Assembly (NCBI RefSeq): GCF_017589495.1
Contig: NC_063210.1
Coordinates: 11,841,567-11,905,566 of the forward strand
DNA from: Alosa alosa
Lineage: Eukaryota > Chordata > Actinopteri > Clupeiformes > Clupeidae
Length of the DNA stretch: 64,000 nt
Direction: 5' to 3'
Position numbers and translations under genes: made by a program. The notes beneath the pieces were generated by a model that was given only the letters and a program-made list of their open reading frames with translations, did not search any database and was not told the DNA's origin. Positions 1-11,379 of the stretch are shown here, one piece after another. Each line of letters opens with the position of its first letter. Position 1 is the first letter of the stretch.

Positions 1-829
1 AAACCATTTTGCGGTGGACATGTAGGGCTTTTCAAATGTGACTGTACCCTTCCCTGCATAAAATGACCAGAAAGAATCAAAGGGTAAATTAATTAAAAAA
101 GCGAATCAATTATACATCACAAATGCTCTGATTTATTATTACATTACATTACATTTGGCTGACACATTTTTAACCAAAGCGACTAACAACATGGTAAACA
201 GTTTAAGTTTTAAAACGATTCTCTCAACAATTTTAGGAGAATGTAAAAACGGTAGAGTACAGTAAGAATAAGTGCATCAGTGAGTGCTGTTCTTAAACAG
301 TTGAGTGTCAGTTCAAGACGGCTGGTACTGTAAGTGCTAGAATGAGCAAGACTTGTTGTAAGTGGTGCAATGCTCCGTCCATGTTACCACTCCAGCAATA
401 CACCTGGAGGATGCATTAAGATATTGGTCAATCAATGCAGCCAATTATGTATGTACAATTTAGTACCAAAATAAAAGCTCAGCTGTAAAATCAACCTAAA
501 AGCATTTTGTTTAGTACAGTTCTTTTTGAATTTTGTAGGCTAAACAGAGACGATAAAACTATTGCAATAAATTGCACTGAAATGTATATAATATAATTAT
601 AATAATATAATATAATAAGAATGACATAAACTGTCATAACCTGTCTTATTTCAATGTACAACAGTTGTTGCAGATTTGCTGTTTGTTTGCTTGCTTGTTG
701 TTCTTGTTGTTTGTAGTGGATATGTATTTTGTTTGTTGTAATACATCATGCTGTTGGATTGGATACTTTGCAGTAAACTTGCAGTACATGTTTGTGTAGT
801 GTCTCACAAACCAACTTGATGGCTATTTG
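1..829. other. AT-rich flank downstream of gene III
   Basis: No coding exon was recognised. From about 800 to 829 the sequence mirrors the 3' flank of gene I after its stop codon near 41.81 kb, so the inverted paralogy extends a little past the stop codon. Most of the rest is AT-rich, with a dispersed-repeat-like segment at 133-410. Confidence 0.5.
133..410. repeat. Dispersed teleost-type repeat, possible SINE/LINE tail
   Basis: The segment starts with ACATTACATTACATTTGGCT and continues with 'ccaaagcgac', wording I associate with a common fish interspersed repeat. No ORF or target-site duplication was identified. The boundaries are approximate and the family is not assigned. Confidence 0.4.
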
Positions 830-897
830 TTAAAAATATCCCATTGAAGTCAGGAGACCCAGCAGCATGATGACAACCTCTGGTACCAAGACCACCA
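830..897 (-). CDS. Gene III last exon: hydrophobic C-terminal tail
   Basis: The exon reads (phase 1) into a hydrophobic stretch ending VVIMLLGLLTSMGYF and a TAA stop. The acceptor is ctcag. It differs little from the gene I tail at 41746-41813 and has the same 68-nt length. A hydrophobic end with no basic or cytoplasmic residues after it suggests a GPI-anchor signal rather than a signalling receptor; this is inference. Confidence 0.65.
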
Positions 898-3800
898 CTG
901 AGGGGAACAGACAAGAACACAAGACATATCAAAAACAAACACAAGAGATAACATTACACCCCAGGAGAGCTGATACAGCATCTCACAGTTACTTCACATG
1001 GGGGAAAACAAAATTGGTACTATGACAAAAAACTAACAAATGGTTACTTTATAGCTTCCTAGCATAGAAACCTGATGAATCAAAGAGCTCATTGCATTTG
1101 TTCTGGCAGATCCATCCAAACACTCTCTCATTGAAACCAATTTCAAAAACCGGCTGGGTCAATCACAACCGCTTTTACAATATGGGGCGGATATTATACA
1201 GTGACAGAGAGAGTAGCACCGTTGAGCCACTTTTGTAGCCTAAAGGGCGTGATATGCTCCCGCGATGTGTCTCGCGCACGCAGCGTGTGACAAGAATTGC
1301 ATCATCAACACGCATGTGGGGGGCAAATGTGCTTCCCAACAGTTGGGACCGCGCGTCTTCGATGCACGCAAATTTGCACGGAGGAGCTAGTCTACCAAAC
1401 CAACATTAACTGATAGAGCCCATAACAATTAAATTCTAAATTAGAAATGTGTCTGATAGTTTGCTGGTTCTTACTTGAACTTGTTGTGTGACAGCTGGTC
1501 CACTGATTTGGACCCCTCACAGCTCCAGAGAGTGATGTGACACTGATATTGTAGGTCCGAGAAGGCTCAAGTCCAGCTATCTTAACATCTGTTCTCGATA
1601 CTAACTGAGACCCTATACCAATCACATTCACCTCCGCTTCAGTCCAGAGACCAAATGGTTCCTCCCACTTCAAAAACACAGAATAGTCTCCGCCCTCACA
1701 GGACAAACTGGTTACTGCTGCCGGAACTGTGAGGAACAACATAATAAAGACGATTAGATAAAAGACATTTCAGCACTTAATATTTTACAGTTCAGTTTTT
1801 CTCGATCGTTTTGATGCTTGTATCAACTCTGACATCGCATTCTCAAAACATGCATAGTATCCTGGATCCATGAAATAACTGGGCTTTAAAAATAAAAATA
1901 TGCCTGCCTCTATGGGAATTACATAACATAGGGGGGTGTATACTTATGCACCCTGTATTTTAAGAAAATTGGTGTCCAAAGGTTGGATTTTTCCTCATTT
2001 TTTTAATCAAGGTATTAAGATCAATTTCCAAAAGATGATTTTGTATTCCTCTTTTTAGTCAACTTTAGCATGGGGGTGAATACTTATGCAACCCACTGTA
2101 TGTATATGTATATCCTTTATTATTTTCTTCTCTCGCTAACCCCATACACACACACAATTTCATCCTCCTCCTCTGCCAAACAAACAACCACCCTACACAC
2201 ACCATTTCATCATCCCCCTTCCCACACACCTCATTATCCCCCTTCCACCTACTCACACACACAAACACCATACCCCCATACACACACACACACACACAAT
2301 ATACCTTTTTAATTACTACTTTTAATCTATTCTTTAAAGTTGAGCTGGCTCTTGAGCACAATCATTTCATAATTTATTATATTACATGTATAATATATGT
2401 ATACATGTATAGGCTATTTAAATTGTTTGTACTCTTCATTGGTGTGCATCAAGAATTGTGAATGTTGTGAATATTCTAAATCAAAGACTAGTAAATGTAA
2501 CAAACTCACCTAATGTTACACTGTGTGAACATTGTAAAAGTCGCTCTTCATCTAACAGATAATAGAATGACACACTGTAAGTAGCCCCAGGGTAAAGGTT
2601 AGAGAAGGAAACTTTGTTTCCCTCCACAATGCCATTCACGTCACCACCTTGATAGTTATTCTTAGCTGTTGCCATGGAGTACAGTCCTGGAACCTCTGCC
2701 TCAATGGTGGTGCTAGTGAAGATCCATGGCGAGTCAACACAGCTGATTTCTTAGAGACAAACAAAGACATGCTGCTACCATCCTATTAAAAACATTAAAT
2801 CTACTGAAGTTAAAAAAGTCAATGTGATGAGCAGGTCATCAAAGCATGTGTTACATGGTAAAACATATGTAAATTGAAATTACTTGTAATAGTAGCGAAT
2901 TCATATTTCTGAGTCACGCTTTCGAAGGTGTTGAAAAGAGTAAAATTGTATATCGTCCCAGGGAGGAGGGAACCAATTGTGTGTGTCACTTTGTCTTCTG
3001 GTGGACTGGTGAATGTGATGTTTCTGCCAGAACTGAGCATCAGAATGTAGTCGGTGTTGTTTGCTGTGCTCCATTCCAGAGATAACGCTGTCGTATTCCG
3101 GTAAGTTACTGTCACACTGGTTGCTGTGGGGACTGAGAGATGATGAAGTATAAATGTAGTGTATTTCACAGATTGTCTGAATAAATGGGAAGGATACTGA
3201 TCTTCATGACTCACAAGAAAAACAAGAATGAATTATTTCTAAGTGAAGTTTGCAATACTTCTGGCACTTATGGCACTTACGTCAGAGCACCCTACATGGA
3301 AATTTGCAGTGTTTACATCTGTAAGAAGTCAATCTTTTTCTACAAAAATGCATGAAGAATGGGAGTCAAGAATTCCGGCCAGACACCTGTATCCATGTAT
3401 GCAACAATCCTGTTCCTTACCTGTAGCCGCTGAAAATTCAAATCCTCTGCTCCTCACTCCTTCAAACACAGTGAAGAGAGTGAATGTGTATCTAGTCCCA
3501 GGAGAGAGAGATGACACTGTGTGCGTCACTGTGGACCCTCCCTCTGATGCAGTGATGTTGGTCTCTATCCCGTTGCTATCTAGTGTGTAATAGTAACTGG
3601 GGTTGTTGTTCACTTTGGTCCACTCCAGGACTAGTTCAGTCGCAGAGTGGGTTACCACATTTACCTGAGTAACATCAGGTGGAGCTAAAGGAAGATAAAT
3701 ATAAAAATCAAATATTTTGTTCCATCATGTTCTCCTTTCACCTTATTCCATATTAGGTCAGACTGAGTCTCAGAGGATGTCAGAATAGTGACACTGATAA

Positions 3801-4236
3801 CAGAAATAGAAAAAGATAGAAACATTTCTAAAGAAGTGGAAGAACGAGAGGACAGTACCGTAACCAAAACCACAGAAGAGGAGGCAAATAATGTGAATCA
3901 TTATAGATATTTAAGACAAGTATACACAATACATATTTGTATGTAGAAGAGGTGAATGTCTTAAATTAAACAACATCCACTTACAGGAATTCATAGACAT
4001 GAGAATGATTCTTTAGGGTCCCCTCACTCCCTCAAACACAGTGAAGAGAGTGAAAGTGTACTCTGTACTCTCAGCAGAGAGAGATGAGACTGTAGTTCAC
4101 TGTGGTCTGCCCATCTGATACAGCGATGGTGGTTTCTGCTCCATTGCTGTTTCTCAGTATGTACTATAATTATTGTTGTTGTTGACTTTGGTCCACACCA
4201 GCTCTTGGTGAGTCTCAGAGCGGGTTACCACAGTGT
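830..4236 (-). CDS. Gene III: partial inverted FN3-repeat gene, 3' exons only
   Basis: This minus-strand partial gene has five exons with intact splice sites (3684-3421, 3132-2884, 2749-2510, 1726-1475, 897-830) and a broken exon at 4236-4020. All introns are phase 1, so the exons join in frame. The last three exons are close paralogs of the gene I exons at 40543, 41067 and 41746, in the opposite orientation. The product would be an extracellular FN3 protein ending in a short hydrophobic tail. No leader or linker exon like those at 15665 or 45665 lies upstream on this strand. Instead, plus-strand FN3 exons begin at 4993, so the copy looks headless. It may be a pseudogene or use an unseen promoter. 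It differs from gene I by an extra divergent FN3 exon (3132-2884). Confidence 0.6.
1475..1726 (-). CDS. Gene III penultimate FN3-like exon
   Basis: This 252-nt exon (84 codons) has an AG acceptor and a gtaag donor. It encodes an FN3-like fold with a core tryptophan (FLKWEEP) and the ISVTSLSG strand. N-glycosylation sequons are visible (NISV). It is nearly identical in length and wording to the gene I exon 41067-41318 on the other strand. Confidence 0.7.
1931..2110. repeat. Tc1-like terminal remnant
   Basis: Two copies of a 'gggggtg-ata-acttatgca' phrase bracket about 170 bp, resembling the 3' end of Tc1/mariner-type fish elements. No transposase was seen. Together with the following CA tract it accounts for the longer gene III intron compared with gene I. 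Confidence 0.4.
2143..2300. repeat. CA-rich microsatellite
   Basis: Degenerate CA/CCA-rich low-complexity tract inside a gene III intron. Open frames across it are compositional artefacts. Confidence 0.8.
2510..2749 (-). CDS. Gene III divergent FN3-like module exon
   Basis: This 240-nt phase 1-1 exon encodes a module with an early Cys (ISCVDSPW), the phrase NKVSFSNLYPGATYSVSFYY, and a late Cys in LLQCSHSVTL. It lacks the usual FN3 tryptophan pattern but keeps the Y-x-V strand of FN3 domains. The paralog is the gene I exon 40543-40779; the two cysteines are conserved and may form a disulfide. Confidence 0.65.
2884..3132 (-). CDS. Gene III divergent FN3 exon with no gene I counterpart
   Basis: This 249-nt phase 1-1 exon begins VPTATSVTVTYRN and carries LSLEW, NITF and IYNFTLFNTFESV. 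It is an FN3 domain clearly related to, but more diverged than, the array exons. Gene I has no equivalent between its exons at 39848 and 40543, so the two paralogs differ in domain content. Confidence 0.65.
3421..3684 (-). CDS. Gene III FN3 exon
   Basis: This FN3 domain of 264 nt in phase 1-1 has LVLEWTKVNN, a NITAS sequon, and RYTFTLFTVFEGVRSRG. The acceptor is ctttag and the donor gtaagg. It is the furthest 5' intact exon of gene III in the window. Confidence 0.7.
4020..4236 (-). pseudogene. Truncated FN3 pseudoexon
   Basis: Reverse-strand wording matches the FN3 exons (SETH, WTKVNNNNN, a TLFTVFEGV remnant), but the downstream end with its donor is missing and small deletions break the frame. 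It marks the 5' limit of recognisable gene III sequence. Confidence 0.65.
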
Positions 4237-4992
4237 ATTAAGGATTTAAAAAAAAACAAAAAAACAAGCAAATGTGGCTGCTAGTGCGTAGAGCAAATTT
4301 GTTTTGATAAGTCTCCTTAAAATAAGTAAAAGTCTTCTTAAATTAAGTCAAAAACGATCTTGCAAGAGAGTGTTAGGTTAGTCTCACTAAAAACAATACC
4401 AAAATAGATGTTTTGATCTTAATATAAGATAAATAACACTTTGTTAGATGTTTGCAGTGTTCAAGAGGCCAAAACAACAGGAAATGACATCTCCATGTCA
4501 AAATGATAGATATCCAAAAGATGCCAACTTTACCATGATATAAAATGATACTGATGAAGGCATAGGCCTATGCAATTGCTATCAGTGCAATGTAACCACA
4601 TAAACAATAATGAACAACATACTGTTTGTCCAGATGCATTCAAATGAGTATAAAGTTAACAATGGACATCATTTTCATTACGTAAGAGGGTCTCATTTAA
4701 AGGCCTGGCCCATACAGAAGCCTTTCCCAAATATAAGCAGTTTGAGTTTGGTGATCAAAGCACATAAAAGCCTAAGCCTATCTATTAAGTTTTTACAGGA
4801 TATGGTTTTGACAAGAGTAGTTTCTGTCACTTTTCTCTGTCGTTCATCTAAACAAATTCCTACATTTTCAATTTCTCAATATTTAAGTTGTTTGTAATGC
4901 AAAGTGTCTTCTACATTCTCTAATCTTAACGCAAATCTCTCTCATGTTGTGACCATCAAATCATCTGAGTTTATATCTGCTTCCCCATTCAG

Positions 4993-5259
4993 TTCCTCCT
5001 GATGTTACTCTGGTAAATGCAGTCACCCGTTCTGAGACTCACCTAGATCTGGAGTGGACCAAAGTCGACAACAACAATAATTATACTTACGTACTGAGAA
5101 ACAGCAATGGAGCAGAGGCCAGTATCATTGGATTAGATGAGGAGACCAGAGTGAAACACACAGTCTCGTCTCTCTCTGCTGGGACAAAGTACTCATTCAC
5201 TCTCTTCACTGTGTTTGAGGGAGTGAGAAGCACAGGGTATACATTCTCAGAGATTACAA
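4993..5259 (+). CDS. FN3 exon B0 (displaced copy)
   Basis: This 267-nt type B exon is intact, with acceptor ttcag and donor A|GTGAGT, phase 1-1. It encodes VTLVNAVTRSETHLDLEW with an NYT sequon. It is nearly identical to B1-B3 of the array. No leader exon lies upstream on this strand, so its membership in a transcript is uncertain. Confidence 0.6.
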
Positions 5260-5394
5260 GTGAGTTCCCTCCTGACCCAATTTCACCTCACTGACATCAT
5301 CTCTGTATAGAAACAAAGGAATTGTTCATTTTATGATCGATAATCGTTAACACTAATTTCCTAATGTTGATAATTGCTCTCCCTGCCTCTTTAG

Positions 5395-5661
5395 TTCCCC
5401 CTGATGTTGCTCAGGCAAATGTCGCAACCCTCTCTGAGACTCACCTAGAGCTGGAATGGACCAAAGTCAACAACGACAATAACTACAATTACATACTGAG
5501 AGTCAGCAATGGAGCAGAGACAAACATCACTGGATCAGATGCAGGGACCACAGTGAAACACACAGTTGCATCTCTCTCTGCTGGAACAAACTACTCTTTC
5601 ACTCTCTTCACTGTGTTTGAGGGAGTGAGCAGCACAGGATTTACCTTCTCAGCAGTAACAG
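5395..5661 (+). CDS. FN3 exon C0 (displaced copy)
   Basis: This 267-nt type C exon is intact, with acceptor ctttag. The donor in the phase-consistent position is CAG|GCATGT, a GC donor, as in every A and C copy of the array. Sequons NIT and NYS are present. Confidence 0.6.
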
Positions 5662-5996
5662 GCATGTTCCCTCATGTTCACTTTCAATGAAATACATCAC
5701 ATTTTCCATCTTTGCTGATCAAAGGTTTTGTGTGAAAGGAATTGAAGGCCTGGCACTTATAGTTAACTGTCCCAAATATAAGCAGGTTGCGTTTGCGATT
5801 GATCAAATAAAAACCTGATTGATTGAAGGACTATCCAATTCCGTGCAGAGTCATTTGAACTATGCCCGTTGATCACGCCTCTTGTGTAGTAGAAAATACA
5901 GAGCAAACTCCCCAGACTAATGTTCAATCTTAACAAATTGAGCTTGGTCTGGTAATAGCCAAACTAGAGTAAAGGCTTTCTGGGAAAGGAATTAAA

Positions 5997-7090
5997 TCAT
6001 GGCCAAAGTGCAAAGTCTAAAGTCTAACTAAAGCTAATTTCATTCATGCTACAATCAGTATCAGAGAACACCCTCCCTCAAAGGGGCCATGCAGAATCTT
6101 AATTATTCTGGACATGCTCAAAATATAGTTCAACCAAAACATGTTTTAAAATCATTGGTGGTTTTGGGACTATTAGAAAACAGCCCTTGTAGCTGTTGGT
6201 AAACTTACAAGTGTATGGAGCTTCAGAATTCAATGCACTTGTCAACACAGGGCCCAGGCTGTTGGTGGGGGCCAGCTGAAAGTACATTTATTCAACATAA
6301 TATGTGAATGAGGATGTAGATCATCATGTACAAACACCTGTTTGAGTCTAATCACTTTTCAATTGCTTAGGCACAATTTTGAAATCAAGGACCTCTGAAA
6401 TATTGACCACTGTCAATGGCAACGGATTTTCAAACCTCACAAAACACTTGCAAAACAGTGTCTCTTCCTCCTCCTCTTCCTCTCAGTGCTACATTGCCTT
6501 CAATTTATGTTGTTGACAAGGGCTCACCTGTTGCCCAGTGTTTAGAACTGATTGTTGAGTTTACAGTTATATAAGTGTCTTTACACCTGTCTGATAGCTG
6601 TGATCAATTAGTTAGGTGTATATTTTGGATTTCATTTTTTGGTGCATTGAAACTGCAAAGAGGAGGCATTATCTGACATTTCTGTCTCAATGTGTGTAGT
6701 GTTGTGCAAAAAGTGTGAGGCTGACAATGTTGGCAAATCTGGGCCAATGATTTGCTACTTGAGTGTAAGGTTTTGCTAAACTGTTAGATAATAAAATGCT
6801 GATGGAAGACGCCATAAAACATGGATAAGTTTCTTCATATCTTCATAACTGGTAACAGACTCCTCTTTGCATTCATCTTTCATTCCTTAGTTTAATCCAC
6901 TACATACAAAGCATTTATTACACGGCTCTTCACAATGCTAACGCAACACCTGAAACTGTCAAGTTCTATCTGTGTGGCGAACTATTTATTTTGTCAGCGG
7001 AAGACACGAAACGGTAGCAAAATCATTTTTAAAGATTAATTGTGTTAGGTTTCTTTTCTCGTTTTGGCAAGTAGCTGTGTAATAAGTGGG
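5997..7090. other. Unassigned intergenic sequence
   Basis: Single-copy-looking AT-rich DNA with no exon, ORF or repeat that I recognise, apart from the start (about 6960) of a diverged tandem duplication described under the two hairpin elements. Confidence 0.5.
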
Positions 7091-7226
7091 ATAATGTATT
7101 GTCCGCCGGTAATTATCAGAAAATAAGTCCCTTCAGGTCGAAGCAAAACCCCTCCGCTGCGCGTCGGGGTTCTGTTTTCCCTGTCGGGACTTATTTTTTG
7201 AAAATTACCGGTGGACAATACATTAT
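7091..7226. mobile_element. Hairpin MITE-like element, copy 1
   Basis: A long imperfect palindrome: the left arm (ataatgtattgtccgccgg...aagtccc) pairs with the right arm (gggactt...accggtggacaatacattat). About 40 nt per arm with a G+C-rich centre. No ORF. A related hairpin sits 510 bp downstream. Confidence 0.7.
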
Positions 7227-7600
7227 TCTGTAATTACCGCTGTCAATGGCAACTATTTTGCAATACCAGTGATCTGACAAAGAAAATAAGTTTGCAATAA
7301 TATATTTACAGTGTTGGGAGAGATAGCACATACTACCATATCATAGTCTTCGTGCTTCTGATACGTCTTTCATATCACTGCGCAAGGACTGGAACTTCAT
7401 TCAAACGTGAAAGCAGACGGTTGATCAGCTGTGTTCTAAAGAATGTTTGATTCAAGTTCAGCAGCGTGTGTTGTTGCGAACTATTTGTTTCTCAGCAAAT
7501 GCCACGATGAACGGTAACAAAAAGGCTAGGTTATGTAGGCTAAAGTCATATTGTGGGGAGTTTATTATTTCGTTTTGGCAAGTAGCATTATAATAAAGCG

Positions 7601-7750
7601 GGATAATCTATAGAGCGCCGGTCATTACTGTGAAAATAAGTCCCTTCAGGCGAAACAAGACCCCTCCGCTGCATGCTGGCCGGGTCGGTTAAGCCCTGTA
7701 GGGACTTATTTTCCCAGTAGGCCTAATGACCGGCGTTCTATACATTATCC
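7601..7750. mobile_element. Hairpin MITE-like element, copy 2
   Basis: A second palindrome of the same design (ggataatctatagagcgccgg ending accggcgttctatacattatcc). The arm bases differ from copy 1, but each arm still matches its partner. Flanks on the left of both copies (GTTTTGGCAAGTAGC) are also alike, so the pair may descend from a roughly 500-bp tandem duplication. Confidence 0.7.
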
Positions 7751-8487
7751 CTTACATAATGTGCCCTCCACAAGACAGGCCTGGTAATGTGAGTAAAAAG
7801 AGTCTAGAATTCTGCCTCTCTAGGATAACCGATAATTAGGCTATGTTGTTCTTTGCGGTGTGTCCTATTTAAGAGCTGTCACATCGTGAACATGTTCTGT
7901 ATACTGTATGCACTCATTTGATACTTGTGTATCTTTGTTTGTAATAGTTTCCTCCATGGCAAATGGTATTTCTTTGACATTGTAAACTATACAAAAATGG
8001 AGACATGGAGAAATAAAAGTCCACTTACCAAAACATGACTTGTCGACAGCCACAGCAACCACTCAGTAATTTTCATGGTTAAGGCCACTTCAGCTATTGT
8101 TTTGCTGCTTCTTTATTTGAAGCGCAGTCACCAGTGTAGAGAGCACACACCTTTGCTCTGTCTCAAGCCCTCCAGCCAGATACAGTAAAGTAATATGGTC
8201 TGATGTACCCATATAAAATGAGTATTAGACCTAGGTCCAAAGGTCAGGTTTGGATTAATCTCTCTCTCTTGATTATAACCTGATGATCATGTATTAGTAG
8301 TATGATTAACCTGACAGCCTCTGGGGGTATACCAAGTTTCATGGAATTTCATCCATGGGGGGCCATACAATAAAATAATTTATACATTTAGTGACTGTAC
8401 ACACCCATCGGCCTGTAGATGGTGGCGTTAAGCTAAGGGTTGCCGGTACAGGATGATGATGTTGAAATGTACTTACTACATCTTTAC

Positions 8488-8598
8488 GCACATACACACA
8501 CACACATGCGTGCGCACACACCCACACAGACGCACGCATGTACAAACACACACGCACACACAGGCATGCATGCACACACACACACACACACACACACG
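8488..8598. repeat. (CA)n microsatellite
   Basis: Imperfect CA/CG dinucleotide tract ending in a pure (CA) run. Confidence 0.9.
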
Positions 8599-8909
8599 TG
8601 TCCCACCACATTATCAACACAATGATTTTCTATACTGTACTACTTAAATTGGATGAAATCCTTTCATTGTAGGGCTATGTGCATCTTTGCACAGCCTCTC
8701 CTTGTGTCTCTGTCCCTCAACAAACCTGGATGCACGTTTAAAGAAAACATTAAACATCCTGCAAGGATTGTTGTTGGCATACAGTAGAAGACGACTGACT
8801 AAATCGTGATTAAATCCGTTAGCATCATAACCACATTGAGCAAATTTGTTCAAAACTGTGAACACCCCCGTCACCTACCACCACAAATAGAATTCAATTC
8901 TGTGGGAAA

Positions 8910-8987
8910 CACTGCACACACACACATGCAGGCATGCACACACACAGGTAAACACACACACACACACACACACACCATTAATTACCC

Positions 8988-9047
<60 letters not shown>

Positions 9048-9110
9048 AGCAAACACACACACACAGAAGCACATACATAAAAAGCAAACACACACTTGCA
9101 CACACTCATT
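8910..9110. repeat. (CA)n microsatellite
   Basis: Long compound CA tract including a pure run of about 50 nt around 8990-9042. Confidence 0.9.
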
Positions 9111-10148
9111 TACATACACAATTTATTTTTGTGGAGAGAATGTGCAGGATTGAGTGGCGGTCATATTTTGTACCACTATGTGGTACATTTACTTTCTAAA
9201 GTTTTTCAGTATTTCCTATTTACAGACAATAGGCAGGCAGAAGACATGATATGTGATGAATATTCCCTCCACCAGATGGCAGTAGTACTAACTGTAGACT
9301 TCCTGTAATGGGCCTCTTCAAGAAATTTAAAGGCACAGTAACCCCATTACAAACAGATGTCAATATAAGAGCACAACATAATGTGGCATAAAAGATTGCA
9401 GGAAAGGAAACCTCCTGAACTTATGTCAATAAAGGATACCAAATATGTTTAAAAATTGTAGGGTTTTTTAATATTTTTTATAGTAGGCCTATATGTTTTA
9501 TACTTTATAGAACTGAGAATCAAGTTGTTTTCAACAGGAAGGTGAACAGGTGAACTTTTCCCTAACCCTATGAAACCTGGAAAAAAATTACAACACTGAC
9601 TGAAAGTCATAAGACTTTACTAAATAAAAGGAGAGTGATGGATAACTTCTCTTTGAAAGACAGATTTATTTGTAGCCTTTGCCATGTTTTTTGGTTTTTG
9701 GCTGTCCTGATAATATGCACAACGGCTCCTACCACTTAGTCTACTAGGCCTACCTTAAAAATGCTAAAGACAGGTTGTAGGCTAACCCATGTCTCCTCAG
9801 GGATAAATAGGCTTATATCAAAGGGGGATTCTACTAGAAATGTGCCTACATTATTTGTCTTGGAATTGTACAGTGAATTAAAAAAAGTATTACATGATTG
9901 ATTTTTGTTAGTTCTTCTATAGAGGAATATATCAGTCATTAGGCCTATCAGATGTTTTTTCATGTATTAATTTCACTTTTGAAAATGGCAAATCCTATTT
10001 GTTTGACAGAGCGAGACAGGGTTGAATACCTAAGATTATGTTATTCAAGCAGAAAAACACCCTGAGGTGAATAGGTGTTTCTCATAGTTTAACATGTCCT
10101 CCACATGACTGATCAGATTAAAGAATATTGCCCCCCATCCCCCAAGAT

Positions 10149-10515
10149 TTTAAAGGGACACCAGGCAAGCCTGATGCTTTTTTCTCTCTGAAACTCCCCT
10201 GCATTTCGGTCTGAAGCTCTTTCCCTTTTCTTTCGTCTTCCATCAAGGGTTTAAGCTGCTTAACCGCCCGGCTCTGCCATTATACACCGCGTTTGCAACA
10301 ATCTCTAGCGTTTCGTTAGCCTGCCTCTGTGCTGTAAACTGATCCTGCTTCGATTCGGCGGGTAGGATACACGGAGCGTGCAAGTGGGATATTCTTCCTA
10401 CAGGCAGTAGGGGCGGGCGAGAGAGCCTTCATTCGCCCCGTAATGAGTCATTTAACCATATACCGACTTACGAAGATGATTAATTAACACGAAAACATTG
10501 CCTGGTTTCCCATTA
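10149..10515. mobile_element. MITE with short terminal inverted repeats
   Basis: The left end GGGACACCAGGCAA and the right end TTGCCTGGTTTCCC are inverted copies (13 of 14). The interior has no ORF but contains GC-rich sequence and a TGAGTCA motif (AP-1-type core). It lies about 1 kb upstream of the ferritin start; a regulatory role is speculative. Confidence 0.55.
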
Positions 10516-10650
10516 AGAAGTAAAAATGTGTGTTTCTGGTAGAATGTTCCTAAGGCACTTTAAGACGTCATTGATGTCTTGCATGGATTTTTAATCATGC
10601 TTACACAATTTAATTTCAATTTTTTTTCCTGACATTTCTGCCTTGGACAT

Positions 10651-10688
10651 GAATGAATGAATGAATGAATGAATGAATGAATGAATAA
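10651..10688. repeat. (GAAT)n tetranucleotide repeat
   Basis: About eight uninterrupted GAAT units ending in AATAAAT. Confidence 0.9.
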
Positions 10689-11379
10689 ATATATAAATAT
10701 AAAACTAAAATAAATAAAAAAGTTTAGCATACAAATCGAGAATAGCCTAGCCTAGGTTTATGAAGCGCAGCCTGTAGGCCTACACTTTCAAGAGGTCTTT
10801 TATTTCGACGAAAATATTTTTTTGCGGCCATATTGGAAAGTTCACATCACGGACCTCAGTTGCAGTTGCAAGACAACATTGGGGGAACAGGGGAGACACC
10901 TTAGGTTAGGTAAGCTACTGTTTTATGTTTCTTCTCACCGATGCATCACTGTATTTCTTTGCATAGTTTTACTGGTAAAAACAGGTAATCGCCCACGCAA
11001 GAAGTGGGCATTTGTTTGCAAGATATCGAGTGGGGTTGTGTTGTAGCTAAGATAACTCAAATTCATTTGTTTGGAAGGACAACATTACCATCTTAGTAAT
11101 CCCTTATCGTATTCAATTCTGAATTAGGATATGTTGGGTTTTAGTAGGCTTTAGGATGATGAATTCCTTACTTTTTACGACCGCAAAAGCACATGACGAA
11201 GTGGTGAGATTTGAAACGTCAGCACTGACCTGGCTGTGTTTTCTTTGTGGGTTCGCAATATAAGTGCAGAGCAGAGTAGGCTACGCATTTTGCCATAATC
11301 GCCATTCAGTTGTTTCATGCAGAGAGGCAAGTACTGTACGTAGGCTAGGCTAAGGGGAGGTCAGAAGTAGGCTATTGTT

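Larger units (their letters stand above)
4696..5996 (+). repeat. Displaced block of array I unit (exons B0 and C0)
   Basis: From about 4696 to 5996 the exons and introns match the 2.01-kb array units (compare 25.92-26.93 kb, then 25.74-25.92 kb). The order is B0, C0, then straight into the sequence that normally follows exon A. The A exon and its flanks are missing. The block lies some 20 kb from the array and is head to head with gene III. Confidence 0.75.
7751..10148. other. Intergenic region with two CA microsatellites
   Basis: No exon was recognised. The stretch holds (CA)n tracts at about 8488-8598 and 8910-9110 and is otherwise AT-rich. Short open frames across the CA tracts are compositional. 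Confidence 0.5.

Noticed and set aside
8440..8647. Open frames in several phases across CA/GT tracts (also near 2070-2360, 8806-9153, 16280-16540)
   Set aside because: They are produced by dinucleotide repeats, occur on both strands, and have no splice or domain support.
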